Shown here: in pieces, positions 47,264 through 57,999 of the stretch | How the letters are laid out: the number at the start of each line of letters is the position of its first letter | How positions within the stretch are numbered: position 1 is the stretch's first letter | Source: Methanobacteriota archaeon | GTDB taxonomy: Archaea; Methanobacteriota; Methanobacteria; Methanobacteriales; Methanobacteriaceae | Direction of reading: 5' to 3' | DNA length: 64,000 nt | Assembly: GCA_023440975.1 (NCBI GenBank) | Contig: JAEZRD010000102.1 | Coordinates: 13,514 to 77,513, forward strand | Notes under the pieces: generated by a model | Seen by the model: the letters and a program-made list of their open reading frames with translations, nothing else | What the model was told of the DNA's origin: nothing | Database searches by the model: none | Made by a program: the position numbers and the translations under genes

Positions 47264-48259
47264 TTAAGATTTTCTACTGAGAACAAAATCTGCAATTAAA
47301 CTAAGTGATGTTTTAGCTTCAGAATCGGGTAATATTTCAAGCAATTCTTTTGCTTTGTTGACATTTAATTGTGCAACATCATGAGCATATTGAATACTAC
47401 CATACTTATTGAAAATTTCAATAGCTTCATCTACCTCATCTTGAGATGAATTAGGATTTTTGAGAATTTCAACTAATCTTTCAGAATCAACTTCATTTGC
47501 TTCACTTAAAGCTTTAACTACCATTAAAGTCATTTTACCTTTAGCAATATCACTACCAATAGGCTTACCTAAAGACTCTTCATCACTTATAACATCTAAA
47601 TAATCATCCTGAATTTGGAACGCTAAACCTATAAGTTTACCATATTCATACATAGAATCAATAGTCTTTTCATCAGCTCCACCCATTATAGCTCCAGATT
47701 TTGTAGCTCCAGCAATTAATGCACCAGTTTTCTTAAAAATCATATCCATATATGCATCTTCTTTAACTGAAAAATCACCTTCAAAACTCATATCACTAGC
47801 TTGACCTTCACAAATTTTAACACAAGAATCCGCAACAGCTGCTAAAGTCTTATTAATTTGCTCAGATGTAAGATCATCACCTTTACTAGTTATAATCATC
47901 TCAAAAGCTTTACTAAATAAAGTATCCCCTGCTAAAATAGCAATTGGTTCTCCCCAAACTTTATGCACAGAAGGTTTACCTCTTCTCATATCATCCTTAT
48001 CCATAATATCATCATGTATAAGTGAAAAAGTATGAATCAATTCAATAGCAGCTGCAGTTTGTACAGTTGATCCTTTATTACCTCCAACAGCTTCACTAGT
48101 AATTAATGTTAAAGAAGGACGTAACATCTTACCCCCAGCTTTAGTTAAATATATTGAAGCTTCACTTAATCCTTCTGGTTCAATAATAGATAAATTATCA
48201 TTTATTGAATCTAAAATGACTTGAGAATTCTCTTTTAAAATTGATACTACATCAACCAT
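47264..48259 (-). CDS. idsA: Short-chain isoprenyl (farnesyl/geranylgeranyl) diphosphate synthase
   Basis: This condenses IPP with allylic diphosphates, giving the C15/C20 chains for archaeal ether lipids. The 331-residue protein has the first Asp-rich motif in [15 protein letters not shown] (about residue 82), the second in [14 protein letters not shown], and [11 protein letters not shown] at the usual distance upstream. GGAGG precedes ATG 48259. It ends the isoprenoid gene run fni, ipk and mvk, after RNase J. The 148-nt spacer to RNase J may carry a promoter. Confidence 0.94.
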   Translation of the reverse strand: MVDVVSILKENSQVILDSINDNLSIIEPEGLSEASIYLTKAGGKMLRPSLTLITSEAVGGNKGSTVQTAAAIELIHTFSLIHDDIMDKDDMRRGKPSVHKVWGEPIAILAGDTLFSKAFEMIITSKGDDLTSEQINKTLAAVADSCVKICEGQASDMSFEGDFSVKEDAYMDMIFKKTGALIAGATKSGAIMGGADEKTIDSMYEYGKLIGLAFQIQDDYLDVISDEESLGKPIGSDIAKGKMTLMVVKALSEANEVDSERLVEILKNPNSSQDEVDEAIEIFNKYGSIQYAHDVAQLNVNKAKELLEILPDSEAKTSLSLIADFVLSRKS

Positions 48260-48407
48260 AATAATTTTCCTCCATTACTCAATAAAAATATCCCAATAAA
48301 TAAATGATTTTAATAATAATTAAATATATTTTTTAATAACTTAATATAAAATTCATTCGATAAGTTTCTGAGAAAAAAATTAATAATTTTAAATTTTATT
48401 AATTTTT

Positions 48408-49754
48408 TTATTCACCATTAAAAACTTGTGCTTGAGCATTACGTAAAATATGAACATCTTTACCTATACGATATCCTTCTTCTTCAGCTAACTCCCCATA
48501 AGCAGTTAACATTTCAAGATTTCCATGAGCCGGAATAATATGTTTAGGCTTAAGCATTCTTAAAAATTCTCTGTGATCTTCTCGTCCAGCATGCCCAGAT
48601 ACATGAGCATTTGAATAAATTCTTGCACCTTTACTAATTAATCTAGTTTCTAATATATGTCTATTTGCTGCATTAGTAGGATTAGGAATTATAGGTGCGG
48701 AAATTATAACATTATCTCCTTTTTTAATGTTATAAGGAGTACGTCCACTAGCTATTCTTGGAAGTAATGCATCAGGTTCCCCTTGATGTCCTGTTGTAAC
48801 TAATAAATATTTTTCAGGATTGTCATCCGCTTTTGCAAGTGCTTTATTTACTGATTTAGGATGTCCGTATATACTTGCATTTTTAGGTAAATGTAATAAT
48901 CCCATTTTTTCTGCAAGACCACAGTATCTTTCCATACTTCTTCCTAAGAAAAGTATTTCACGATGTCCTTTAGAAGCAATATCTGCTATTGCTTGAATAC
49001 GTTCTACATGTGAAGAAAATGTTGTAATAATCATTCCTTTATCTTCTTCCATAGGTCCTTTCATTAAATCTTCTAAAATTACTCTAGGTATTCTTTCAGA
49101 ATAGGTTTTTACTTGATCAAAATTACGTGCATTAGTTGTTTCAACAATCAAACATAATACTCCTTTACGTCCTATTTCTCTTAAACGTTCATAATCCGGA
49201 GGGGGGCTGATTTTTTGATGATTATCAAATTTAAAATCTAAAGCATAAGTTATAATCCCTTCAGATGTATGTAAAACTGCTATTACAGCTTGAGGTATAC
49301 TATGAGTTGATTGTACAAATTCCAAAGTAATATTTTTAGATAATTGTAATTTACTTCCAGGATTAAGAGATTTTATAGGATTATGTACTTTAAATTTTCT
49401 TTCCCCTTTAATTGTATTTTCAATTAATGCTGTTGTAAAAGGTGTACCTATTAAAGGTGCATCATAACGATGAGCAAGCTTTGCAACTGCACCTATATGA
49501 TCTAAGTGACCATGAGTAAATACTATTCCTTTTACTTTTCCATCTACATCTTTCATTAAAGTATCATCAGGAATAACTCCTCTTTCAATAAGATCTAGAC
49601 TATGCATTCTATCAATGTCTGTATCTTCATGAATATTTATTCTATCTAAGTGAATTCCCATATCAAAAATAACGACTTCATCGTTAATTTTAACAGCAGT
49701 CATGTTTTTTCCAACTTCTTCATATCCACCTATTGCTATAACTTCTACTGTCAT
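48408..49754 (-). CDS. rnj: Ribonuclease J (beta-CASP metallo-beta-lactamase)
   Basis: Archaeal RNase J is a 5'-3' exoribonuclease for RNA turnover. The 448-residue protein has the metallo-beta-lactamase motif FTHGHLDHIGAVAKL (about residue 80), the beta-CASP histidines in TTFSSHVERIQA and VSGHAGREDH, and AHGNLEMLTAY near the C-terminus. It starts 3 nt after the fni stop and has a GGAG box, so it belongs to the isoprenoid transcript. This arrangement is conserved in Methanobacteriales as I recall. Confidence 0.93.
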   Translation of the reverse strand: MTVEVIAIGGYEEVGKNMTAVKINDEVVIFDMGIHLDRINIHEDTDIDRMHSLDLIERGVIPDDTLMKDVDGKVKGIVFTHGHLDHIGAVAKLAHRYDAPLIGTPFTTALIENTIKGERKFKVHNPIKSLNPGSKLQLSKNITLEFVQSTHSIPQAVIAVLHTSEGIITYALDFKFDNHQKISPPPDYERLREIGRKGVLCLIVETTNARNFDQVKTYSERIPRVILEDLMKGPMEEDKGMIITTFSSHVERIQAIADIASKGHREILFLGRSMERYCGLAEKMGLLHLPKNASIYGHPKSVNKALAKADDNPEKYLLVTTGHQGEPDALLPRIASGRTPYNIKKGDNVIISAPIIPNPTNAANRHILETRLISKGARIYSNAHVSGHAGREDHREFLRMLKPKHIIPAHGNLEMLTAYGELAEEEGYRIGKDVHILRNAQAQVFNGE

Positions 49755-49757
49755 AAT

Positions 49758-50810
49758 TTATTTTCTCCTTGCATATTTTTCTGTGTTAAATCCCCGTTGT
49801 TCTAACCATTCTTTAGTTTCGCCTTTTATAATTAATTTGGAATTCTTCAATTCTTCAATATTATTTGCACCAACTAAAAACATAGCTATTTTCAAAGATT
49901 CATTAAATTGATTTATTAAATTGATTAAATTTTTACTTCCATAGTAAGCACTTTTTAATGCAGGTAAAGCCATTCCTACACTGTCCGCACCTAAAGCAAT
50001 AGCTTTAGCTGCATCTAATCCTGATCTTATTCCACCAGATGAAACTACTGGAACTTTAACTGTGTTGGTTACTTCAACTGTACTTACTGCAGTTGGAATA
50101 CCCCAATCCCAAAATAGTTCTCCAAGGTATCTATCATCTGCACGGTAAGTTTCAACAGCTGCCCAACTAGTTCCACCAGCACCTTCAATATCAATATAAC
50201 TTACACCAGCTTCTTCTAATAAAATAGCATCTTCTGCACTTATACCGCATCCAGTTTCTTTAGCCATAACTGGAACATCTACAATATCAGTAATTTTATT
50301 TATAGAATCTAAAAATCCTTCACTATTCACATCTCCTTCAGGTTGAATAGATTCTTGTAATGGATTTAAATGAACTGCAAGTATATCTGCATCAAACATA
50401 TTAACTGCATCTTCAGCAAGATTTATTTGTGGTGCTCCAATATTACCTAACAATAATGCATTTGGAGCATATTCTCGAGCAATTGTATAAGTTTCATTAA
50501 GTTCTGGATGCTCAATTGCTGCTCTCTGACTTCCTAAACCTAAACCAATATTTTTTTCTTCAGCAGCTATTGCTAAAGTTTTATTCAATTTTTTAGCATC
50601 AGGATGTCCTCCAGTAATAGCTGTTATAAATAATGGAGAATCTAATTTTTTATCAAATGCAGTGGTAGAAATATCTATTTCCTCTTTATTCACTTCAGGT
50701 AAAGCTTTATGTAACAATTCTATATCATTAAAACCTGTTTGTTTATATTTATAGTTAACATCTTCATTTCTACAAATATTTAGATGTTCTGATTTTCTAT
50801 TGGATATCAT
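49758..50810 (-). CDS. fni: Isopentenyl-diphosphate delta-isomerase, type 2
   Basis: The FMN-dependent enzyme interconverts IPP and DMAPP. The 350-residue protein has [16 protein letters not shown] at the start, [16 protein letters not shown] (type 2 pattern), [44 protein letters not shown] and the FMN phosphate site [21 protein letters not shown]. It lies between ipk and RNase J. The spacer to ipk is 184 nt and T-rich, with no gene visible. Confidence 0.94.
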   Translation of the reverse strand: MISNRKSEHLNICRNEDVNYKYKQTGFNDIELLHKALPEVNKEEIDISTTAFDKKLDSPLFITAITGGHPDAKKLNKTLAIAAEEKNIGLGLGSQRAAIEHPELNETYTIAREYAPNALLLGNIGAPQINLAEDAVNMFDADILAVHLNPLQESIQPEGDVNSEGFLDSINKITDIVDVPVMAKETGCGISAEDAILLEEAGVSYIDIEGAGGTSWAAVETYRADDRYLGELFWDWGIPTAVSTVEVTNTVKVPVVSSGGIRSGLDAAKAIALGADSVGMALPALKSAYYGSKNLINLINQFNESLKIAMFLVGANNIEELKNSKLIIKGETKEWLEQRGFNTEKYARRK

Positions 50811-50994
50811 AGATATCTGCCTCTATTTTCATAATAATTTATTTTTAATATTCATTATTTTTTCTTTTATTTTAATTTTTTAGATTATAATTTAATTTTT
50901 TTTAATTTTTCTATCAAATGACCTCTTAAATTTTTTTTCTTAAGTTGATTAATTGATGATAATGATAAAATTATTTTTTTCTTAATTATTTTTT

Positions 50995-51828
50995 TTAATA
51001 ATTGTATTGTTCAATTCTTTCTGTTATTTTAGTTGATTTAATTTCTTTAGACTGCAAAGCATTCGCAATAATTCTAGGATTATTTGCATTAACTATTTCA
51101 GAATCAATTCCTAAATGTGCTAATTCTAATAATTCTTTTACTTTACCAACCATTCCACCTGTAACATCAATATTATTTGTGGATTCTAATTCTTCAATTT
51201 GGTTTAAATTTGTTAATATAGGAATTAGCTTTGCATCATTATGTGTTTTTGGACTTTTAGTGTAAACTCCATCTACATCTGTTCCAAGAATTATATTATC
51301 TGATTTTAAGATTTTAGCTATGTATTGTAATACTTGATCTCCAGAGATTATAGCCATTTTTAAATCTTCATCAAGAACTATATCCCCATATAATACGGGA
51401 ACATAACCTTCTTTAATATATTTTTTAATTATTCCTAAACGGAATTCATATATTCGTTTATCTACAGTTGTAACGAAAGATGATGGGGGAATACTAACTA
51501 CAGGAATATTATGCTCAATTAGAGAGTCACAAATTATTGAATTTAATTTTTTTACCTGATTTTGTATTTCTGCAAATCCTAATCTTTTAAAAGGATATTC
51601 TTCATCATTAAATGGTTCACCAATTTTATATTTACTAGCAGGAGGGTGACCGAAAGATCCTGCACCATGAACAATAATTAATCCATCAGATAAATCTCTA
51701 TTTATTGAATCAGAATTTAAAGATTCTTCTATTTCACTTGCGATACGGTTAAGATTTTCATAATCCACTTCAGGTTCTGCTGAATCTTTTTTTGTTAATA
51801 TACTTCCACCAATTTTTAGAATAATCAT
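50995..51828 (-). CDS. ipk: Isopentenyl phosphate kinase
   Basis: IPK phosphorylates isopentenyl phosphate to IPP in the modified archaeal mevalonate route. The 277-residue amino-acid-kinase-fold protein has ILKIGGSILTKKDS at the N-terminus, IIVHGAGSFGHPPASKY with the substrate-binding histidine, then PVLYGDIVLD, IISGDQ and LGTDVDGVY, and DVTGGMVGKVKELLELA. It starts 17 nt after the mvk stop, so the two are cotranscribed. Confidence 0.95.
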   Translation of the reverse strand: MIILKIGGSILTKKDSAEPEVDYENLNRIASEIEESLNSDSINRDLSDGLIIVHGAGSFGHPPASKYKIGEPFNDEEYPFKRLGFAEIQNQVKKLNSIICDSLIEHNIPVVSIPPSSFVTTVDKRIYEFRLGIIKKYIKEGYVPVLYGDIVLDEDLKMAIISGDQVLQYIAKILKSDNIILGTDVDGVYTKSPKTHNDAKLIPILTNLNQIEELESTNNIDVTGGMVGKVKELLELAHLGIDSEIVNANNPRIIANALQSKEIKSTKITERIEQYNY

Positions 51829-51845
51829 ATAAACACAACTGAATT

Positions 51846-52817
51846 TTAGTAATATGAATGTCCTTCTCTAGTTAAAACACCATCTTTAGAGAATTTAATT
51901 TTTATAGTATTATCATACTTATTTATAGCTTTCACAATCTTATCAGAATTATTAGGACATAATGCTATTATACTTCCTCCCCCACCAGATCCTGTAATTT
52001 TAGAACCTAATGCTCCATGTTTTCGAGCAATATAAATCATACGAGATAATTCAGGAGTATTAACACCTAAAGAATCTAATAATCCTTGATTAATATTCAT
52101 TAAATCTCCAATTTTAGCTTCATCATTCTTTAATATAGCTATTCTAGCTTCATTAGCAATATACCCCATATCCGCTATTATAGGATCTATAATATTTGGA
52201 TAAGTCTCTTTAAGGTTTTTCACATTTTTCACCATTTTTCCAGTATTTCCATATTTCATTGTATATCCAATAACAAAATTGGAATTAATATGGTTAGTGA
52301 ATAAAATAGGTTTTTTTTCACGTGAAAGATAAACTAAACCACCATAAGTACTTACAAGAGTATCTAATGGACTAGCCATTCCTTGAACATCTAATTCAAC
52401 ATTATGTGCATCTTCAGCTAATGATTCTTTAGTAAATGGAATATCATGATACTTAAATAATGCTGCAAGTGTTGCAACTGTAACTGCAGCTGAAGATCCT
52501 AATCCTGAACCAATAGGTATATTGATAGATAATAATATTTCAATAGGAGAATGATCATGAAATTTACTTAATGCATTAAGAATATAACGTATAATTCCCG
52601 GTTTGCCATGTTTTAATGTATAAGACTCTTTACGAGTATCCAACAGAGCTTCAAAATCCAGATCATAAGATCTTAAGATAGTATTTTCATTACGAGATTT
52701 ACGAATAGATACTGTAGCTCTTTTATTAACAGCTCCTGCAATAGCAGGTTCACTGTATACAACAGAATGTTCACCAAATAAAATTGTTTTTCCTGGTGCT
52801 GACGCTACAGACTCCAT
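51846..52817 (-). CDS. mvk: Mevalonate kinase
   Basis: This phosphorylates mevalonate to mevalonate 5-phosphate. The 323-residue GHMP kinase has the N-terminal APGKTILFGEHSVVYSEPAI, the ATP loop SINIPIGSGLGSSAAVTVA, the catalytic region GMASPLDTLVSTYGGLVYL and the C-terminal KITGSGGGGSIIALCP. It lies between memo and ipk with a 66-nt upstream spacer, and it opens the isoprenoid run. Confidence 0.95.
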   Translation of the reverse strand: MESVASAPGKTILFGEHSVVYSEPAIAGAVNKRATVSIRKSRNENTILRSYDLDFEALLDTRKESYTLKHGKPGIIRYILNALSKFHDHSPIEILLSINIPIGSGLGSSAAVTVATLAALFKYHDIPFTKESLAEDAHNVELDVQGMASPLDTLVSTYGGLVYLSREKKPILFTNHINSNFVIGYTMKYGNTGKMVKNVKNLKETYPNIIDPIIADMGYIANEARIAILKNDEAKIGDLMNINQGLLDSLGVNTPELSRMIYIARKHGALGSKITGSGGGGSIIALCPNNSDKIVKAINKYDNTIKIKFSKDGVLTREGHSYY

Positions 52818-52883
52818 TTTAAATCATCTATTATCCTACATATATTTTAATTTTTTAAAATTGTTTTTTCCCTAATATAATTT

Positions 52884-53735
52884 TTATTTAAATATTGCTG
52901 AACCATAACCTACAACAGATTTTAAATCATGGGTGACATCCCCACTAGTTGCATATTTCAATACTTTAGATACACCTTGACCTTTAATTTTTGAATAATC
53001 TATTGCAACCATTGCAGGAGCATAACCACACATTGAAATATTATTAGACTTTACATCATCAAGTAACTTTTCTGAGTCCATATCTTCAATATCCTTTAAG
53101 ACCAAATTGTCATAAGTATTTGCTAATTCTTGTGAATTAAAATGACTTAAATCAGAACTAGCAATAATACGAATATTTCGACCAGTTACTTCTTGAGCTT
53201 TAATAATTGCATTAACAATATCTTTAGAAGAGTTAGAATCTTGAATTCCCATACAAATAGGAACTATTTTAAAATCATTAGAAAAATATTGCAAGAAAGG
53301 TAATTGAACTTCAATACTATGTTCTTGCATATGTGCTTCAAAATTAGAACTTGCAAATTCTGAATTTTTTATTAATTCCATTGAAAATTCTTCATCAATA
53401 GGCACATGTCCTAATGGAGTAATCCATTCACCTTCAGAAAATACACTAACAGGGTCTCCTAAACCAGTATGATTAGGACCAAGTATTACGAAAGTTTCTG
53501 GAAAACCATCAAGAGCTAATTCAGCAAAAGCATTACTAGCAACAGCTCCAGAATACATATATCCTGCATGTGGAACTAACAAACCTGTTAATTTAGATTG
53601 TTTATTATTTGATCTAGATAATTCAGGTATTTCACCATACCCATTTGAAGATTTAAAAGCATCTTCAATACTATCTAATAAAAATGTTACTTTACTTTGG
53701 TAAAATCTTCCAGCAACTACAGGTTGTCTAATCAT
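52884..53735 (-). CDS. MEMO1 family protein (AmmeMemoRadiSam system protein B)
   Basis: Memo-like proteins share the fold of extradiol dioxygenases and co-occur with an AMMECR1 protein and a radical SAM enzyme; the reaction is not established. The 283-residue protein has RQPVVAGRFYQSKV at the start, GLLVPHAGYMYSGAVA, VILGPNHTGLGDPVSV, MQEHSIEVQLPFLQYF and ASSDLSHF, the family's metal-site histidine segments. It sits in the usual archaeal place between rps2 and mvk. Its spacer to rps2 (116 nt) contains a hairpin-like AAAGGGAAAA/TTTTCCTTT region. Confidence 0.88.
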   Translation of the reverse strand: MIRQPVVAGRFYQSKVTFLLDSIEDAFKSSNGYGEIPELSRSNNKQSKLTGLLVPHAGYMYSGAVASNAFAELALDGFPETFVILGPNHTGLGDPVSVFSEGEWITPLGHVPIDEEFSMELIKNSEFASSNFEAHMQEHSIEVQLPFLQYFSNDFKIVPICMGIQDSNSSKDIVNAIIKAQEVTGRNIRIIASSDLSHFNSQELANTYDNLVLKDIEDMDSEKLLDDVKSNNISMCGYAPAMVAIDYSKIKGQGVSKVLKYATSGDVTHDLKSVVGYGSAIFK

Positions 53736-53850
53736 TTTTTTAACATTCCCTAAAAATTTATTAATACAATGTATATTTTTAATTATGTAAATAATATTCT
53801 AAATAAAAATAGAATAATGAAAGGGAAAAAAGTTTTTTTCCTTTAATTAT

Positions 53851-54447
53851 TTAAAATTTTAATTCGAAATCGGTAGCTTCGACATCTAATTCATCTTCAG
53901 GGCCGATAGTTCCTCTTTCTCTTAATAATTGTCTAGCAAGTAACCAGTATACAAGAGCAATAGCTTTTCTACCTTTGTTATTTACAGGCACAACTATATC
54001 TACATTACTAAGTAAGTTTTCAGTATCACATAATCCTACAACTGGAATACCATTTTGTTTAGACTCAAGAATAGCTTGTGCATCTGATCTTGGGTCAGTT
54101 ACAACTATTACTTTAGGTTCTATAAATTTATGGTAAGTTGGATTAGTTAAGGTTCCAGGAATAAATCTTCCAGGAATAGTTTTACAACCAGTTATTTCTC
54201 CAAATTTCTTTACAGGTGCTTGACCATATTGTCTTGTAGCTACTACAAGAATATCATCTGCATCATATTGATTTAAGAATTTAGCTACTTGACAGATACG
54301 TTCATCTGTTTTTCTTATATCTAATACATATAAACCGTCTGATCTAACACGGAAAATATATTTTTCCATATCATGAGTTTTTTGTTGAGTACCGATGTGT
54401 AAACCGGCTGCTAAGTAATTATCTAATGGTATTAAAAGTTCTGACAC
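53851..54447 (-). CDS. rps2: Small ribosomal subunit protein uS2
   Basis: The protein has [22 protein letters not shown] near the start, [30 protein letters not shown] and [16 protein letters not shown], all typical of archaeal S2. I choose GTG 54447 (198 aa, [10 protein letters not shown]) because AAGGTGA lies 5 nt upstream. The in-frame ATG at 54462 has no ribosome binding site and overlaps this signal. It follows eno by about 70 nt on the same strand. Confidence 0.92.
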   Translation of the reverse strand: MSELLIPLDNYLAAGLHIGTQQKTHDMEKYIFRVRSDGLYVLDIRKTDERICQVAKFLNQYDADDILVVATRQYGQAPVKKFGEITGCKTIPGRFIPGTLTNPTYHKFIEPKVIVVTDPRSDAQAILESKQNGIPVVGLCDTENLLSNVDIVVPVNNKGRKAIALVYWLLARQLLRERGTIGPEDELDVEATDFELKF

Positions 54448-54516
54448 TATATTCACCTTCATTTTTATTAATATTATTTCTTTTAAATTTTAGTTAATTT
54501 TTTAATTTAATAATTT

Positions 54517-55761
54517 TTAGAATTTTGCCATTTCAGGTTCGGCTAATTCTTCTTCTATACGGATAAGTTCATTTAATTTAGCTATACGTTCTCCACCTAT
54601 TGCACCTGTCTTAATCATAGGTGCACCAAATGCAACTGCTAAATGAGCTATTGTTTCATCAGTAGTTTCTCCAGATCTGTGAGATACTACAGGAACATAA
54701 TTATTACTTTGTGCTAATTTAACAGTTTTATAAGTTTCAGTTAAAGAACCGATTTGGTTAGGTTTAATAATGATTGCATTACCTGCACCTTTTTCTATTC
54801 CTTCAGCTAAAATTTCTTTGTTTGTTACGAATAAATCATCACCACAAACAAGACATTTATCACCTACTGCAGAAGTAAGGTCAGCAAAACCATTGAAATC
54901 TTTTTCATCAAATGGATCTTCAACATAGAACATTCCATAAGTATCTATTATTTCTTTAACATATTCTACTTGTTCACCACTATCTCTACTAATTCCATCT
55001 TGAGCATAAACATATTTACCTTCATCTTTATCCCAAAATTCTGATGCAGCAAAATCAAGTGATGGTTTTATAGCTATTCCTAATTCGTCTCCAACTTCTT
55101 CACATGCTTGAGCTTGGATTTCTAAAGCAGTATCATTAGTAATATTAGGTATCCATCCACCTTCATCACCTTTTCCACCAGTAAAATTATTATCTTTAGA
55201 TTGAATTAATTCTTTAAGTTTTTTGTGTATTGCGGAGTTTGCAAATACTGCTTGAGTAATATTTTTTGCTCCTACAGGCACTACTAAAAATTCTTGGATA
55301 TCTGGTGCATTAACACCTGCATGTTCTCCACCATTCATCATGTTTCCAAGAGGATATGGTAATTTATTAACCATATTTCCACCTAAAAATCGATATAATG
55401 GTAAGTTGTATGATGCAGCTGCAGCTTTTGCTGCTGCCATAGATACAGCTACAGTGGTATTTCCACCAATTGCAGACATATTATCTGTACCATCAATTTC
55501 TTTTAATACATAATCAATATCTGCTAAATCTTCAGCAGCCATTCCAATAAGTTCTGAAGAAATTACATCTTCAACTTCACTAATAATTTTATCTACCCCA
55601 CCTTGTGGGAAAGATACTACTTCTCTAGAACCAGTACTAGCACCAGAAGGTGCTGCAGCTCTACCAAATCCATTCCATGTAAGTATATCTACTTCCACAG
55701 TTGGATTTCCTCTACTATCTAATATTTTTCTAACACGGACATCTTCTATAATACTATCCAT
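54517..55761 (-). CDS. eno: Enolase
   Basis: Enolase interconverts 2-phosphoglycerate and PEP, the latter being also the ComA substrate. The 414-residue protein has [82 protein letters not shown] and the active-site [20 protein letters not shown] choose ATG 55761, preceded by GTGGTGT. It follows rpoK after a 342-nt spacer and keeps the archaeal order rpoK, eno, rps2. Confidence 0.95.
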   Translation of the reverse strand: MDSIIEDVRVRKILDSRGNPTVEVDILTWNGFGRAAAPSGASTGSREVVSFPQGGVDKIISEVEDVISSELIGMAAEDLADIDYVLKEIDGTDNMSAIGGNTTVAVSMAAAKAAAASYNLPLYRFLGGNMVNKLPYPLGNMMNGGEHAGVNAPDIQEFLVVPVGAKNITQAVFANSAIHKKLKELIQSKDNNFTGGKGDEGGWIPNITNDTALEIQAQACEEVGDELGIAIKPSLDFAASEFWDKDEGKYVYAQDGISRDSGEQVEYVKEIIDTYGMFYVEDPFDEKDFNGFADLTSAVGDKCLVCGDDLFVTNKEILAEGIEKGAGNAIIIKPNQIGSLTETYKTVKLAQSNNYVPVVSHRSGETTDETIAHLAVAFGAPMIKTGAIGGERIAKLNELIRIEEELAEPEMAKF

Positions 55762-56103
55762 TAAAAACACCACTTTTTTTTAAAAGCGTTTTCTGTAATT
55801 TATATAAATTATTATCATGTAAATATAATCGTATACTATATTCTACGTATTCTTCCATGTTTTATCATAAAATCTACTTTGAGATTAACTAAAGAATCGT
55901 TAATCTTAATATAAAAATTAGTAGTTCGATTCATAGATTGCTTATGATAATAATTTTTAAATTAGTTAATTATTATATAATTATAATTCTTAGATTTATA
56001 GTAAATAAATCTATTGACTAGTCATAAATGAGTTTTAATATATGATTTATGATGAAATTTTTTATAATTGAAAAAATTTATAAAAAAAACAAGATTAAAG
56101 TTT
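55762..56103. other. 342-nt leader/promoter region of enolase
   Basis: No gene is supported. It includes the perfect 8-bp inverted repeat AGATTAAC (55882-55889) and GTTAATCT (55899-55906) with a 9-nt loop. The rest is AT-rich, with several TATA-like words, so enolase probably has its own promoter within the otherwise continuous cluster. Confidence 0.5.
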
Positions 56104-56313
56104 TTATTCTTGATTTTTAACATCTAAAGGTAAAAGACCAGCATTTAATTCTGCTAAAGCAATATCAATTGGATCAATATCTTCAGTAATTTTTACTAAA
56201 GGTTTTGCACCCATGGATAATTGTATAGCTCTGGAACCAAGAATTCTAGCTTTTTCAAATCTTGTATATTTTTTAGTTGTTACTTTTTTTGTACTTGTTT
56301 TTTTAGCAGGCAT
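56104..56313 (-). CDS. rpoK: DNA-directed RNA polymerase subunit K (RpoK/omega)
   Basis: The 69-residue protein has a Lys/Thr-rich start ([20 protein letters not shown]) and the RPB6/omega core [20 protein letters not shown], ending with [15 protein letters not shown]. It assists assembly of the polymerase core. GGAGT precedes ATG 56313. It follows rpoN in the archaeal alpha operon. Confidence 0.95.
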   Translation of the reverse strand: MPAKKTSTKKVTTKKYTRFEKARILGSRAIQLSMGAKPLVKITEDIDPIDIALAELNAGLLPLDVKNQE

Positions 56314-56403
56314 TATTATTACTCCTTTTATTTAAAAAACATTCACAAAGATAAATTTTTAATTTAATTGTAAAAGAGTGAAATAAAAATAATAAAAAGG
56401 GTT

Positions 56404-56574
56404 CTATTCCCAAGTTTCTACATGGGAAATGAGCATTCTTCTACAACAATATCTTGTAATACCCATATCATCTAGAATAGCCTTTGAATCTTCACCATCA
56501 GCTAATCTGCTTTGATATTCATCAAAATATGCAGAAACGGGTTTTCCACAACTTATACATCGTATAGGTATCAT
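56404..56574 (-). CDS. rpoN: DNA-directed RNA polymerase subunit N (RPB10)
   Basis: A 56-residue frame reads MIPIRCISCGKPVSAYFDEY at the start and ends YCCRRMLISHVETWE. It has the RPB10 zinc site (CISC and the atypical paired cysteines YCCRR). It lies between rps9 and rpoK on the same strand, exactly where archaeal alpha operons carry rpoN. ATG 56574 and stop 56404-56406 were read directly from the sequence. It is short and easily missed by length cut-offs. Confidence 0.96.
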   Translation of the reverse strand: MIPIRCISCGKPVSAYFDEYQSRLADGEDSKAILDDMGITRYCCRRMLISHVETWE

Positions 56575-56684
56575 ATTAAATCATCATTATTCCTATTTTA
56601 TTATTAAAATTTTTTTATTTTTTCTTATAAAATTTTAAAAGTTACAAAAATCATTAAATTCATTAAAAAAAGAAAGTAATGAAT

Positions 56685-57089
56685 TTATCTGTAACTTTTT
56701 TGTTTACGAGCTCTTGCTCCAGGTCCACCAAATTTCTTTGGTTCGGAACGTCTAGGATCCCCAACTAACATAGTTCTATCATATTGGGTGTATTTTTCTT
56801 TAAGATCCATATCATTAGTCCATTGAACTAAACCTTTAGCAATAACCATACGAGCAGCTTCAGCTTGACCCATAACTCCTCCACCTTGTACACGTACACT
56901 AATATCTACAGTGTTAACAAGATCGTCACCAGCTAATCTTAATGGTTCTGTTAATTTTAAACGTGCTAATTCAGGACTGTAAAGTTCAATTGGAGATTTG
57001 TTAACTCGTACTCTACCAGTACCCTCTTGGACGGTTCCTCTAGCAATAGCAGTTTTACGTTTACCGCTTGTGTGAACAACTTTTTTCAT
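56685..57089 (-). CDS. rps9: Small ribosomal subunit protein uS9
   Basis: The 134-residue protein has [20 protein letters not shown] at the start, [20 protein letters not shown] in the middle and the basic tail [17 protein letters not shown] that reaches the P-site tRNA. GGAGT precedes ATG 57089. It lies between rpl13 and rpoN. Confidence 0.97.
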   Translation of the reverse strand: MKKVVHTSGKRKTAIARGTVQEGTGRVRVNKSPIELYSPELARLKLTEPLRLAGDDLVNTVDISVRVQGGGVMGQAEAARMVIAKGLVQWTNDMDLKEKYTQYDRTMLVGDPRRSEPKKFGGPGARARKQKSYR

Positions 57090-57159
57090 AGTTACACTCC
57101 GTTTTTATTTTTCTTTAATCATTTATATATTAATTTATACATTATGTTACTGTGATAAT

Positions 57160-57582
57160 TTAGAATTCAGCACCTAATAATTTAGATACTTCTCCTAATT
57201 CTATACCTTTTTTAATATGAGTATATTCAGCTTCAGGAACAGTTTCAATTTCACTTTCAGTATATTCACTTGGAATACCTACGAAAGCTTTTAATCCTTT
57301 ATAAGCAACTTTACCCTTAGATTTTTTAATAGGTAACATGCCTCTTACAGTTCTTCTAAATATATCATCAGGTCTTCTAGGATATTTTGGACCTAAATCT
57401 CGAGGGTTAGAAATACTCTTTCTATCTACTCGTTGTTTGTATTTTGCATAAGCCCAATCTTTATTACCTGTTAACATTATTTTGTCAGCGTTAAGGATTA
57501 TAACCTCTTCACCTTCAAGAAGCTTTTTACTAGTTATACTAGCAAGTCTTCCTAAAATATGTCCTTCTCCATTAATAATCAT
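57160..57582 (-). CDS. rpl13: Large ribosomal subunit protein uL13
   Basis: The protein has [53 protein letters not shown] and [12 protein letters not shown], the archaeal L13 pattern. I choose ATG 57582 (140 aa), preceded by GGTGT at 5 nt. An upstream in-frame codon at 57591 lies in the ribosome binding site. It lies between rpl18e and rps9. Confidence 0.96.
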   Translation of the reverse strand: MIINGEGHILGRLASITSKKLLEGEEVIILNADKIMLTGNKDWAYAKYKQRVDRKSISNPRDLGPKYPRRPDDIFRRTVRGMLPIKKSKGKVAYKGLKAFVGIPSEYTESEIETVPEAEYTHIKKGIELGEVSKLLGAEF

Positions 57583-57633
57583 AATAAACACCTATTATAA
57601 TATTTTAATCTTTTAATTAATTCCTAATCAAGC

Positions 57634-57999
57634 TTATTGCATAATCTTTACATTAGACCCTTTTGGATTCTTTTCAACTAAATCTGCAATGGAGATACAT
57701 TCCCCACCAGCTTTTTCGATTTCAGCTTTTGCAGCTTCGGAAAATTTTAATGCAGCAACTTCCACTTTATGATCTAAACTACCATTAGATAATACTTTAC
57801 CTGGAACTACAACAGTTTCATCTGCTGAAGTGTATCTGTTAATACTAGCTACATTAACTTCTGCTTGAGATCTGCTAGATTTTTCTAATTTAGCTGCTAC
57901 TGCTTTCCAAATAGCTACATCTTCATCATAAGATTTTTGTCTTAAATCATGAGCTAATGCAATAAGGTTAGGATTTGTTTTTATAACATTTCTAGCCAT
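57634..57999 (-). CDS. rpl18e: Large ribosomal subunit protein eL18
   Basis: The 121-residue protein has NLIALAHDLRQKSYDEDVAIW near the start, VNVASINRYTSADETVVVPG in the middle and KVEVAALKFSEAAKAEIEKAGGE near its end, matching archaeal L18e. Its ATG overlaps the rpoD stop (TAATG), so translation is coupled. Confidence 0.96.
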   Translation of the reverse strand: MARNVIKTNPNLIALAHDLRQKSYDEDVAIWKAVAAKLEKSSRSQAEVNVASINRYTSADETVVVPGKVLSNGSLDHKVEVAALKFSEAAKAEIEKAGGECISIADLVEKNPKGSNVKIMQ

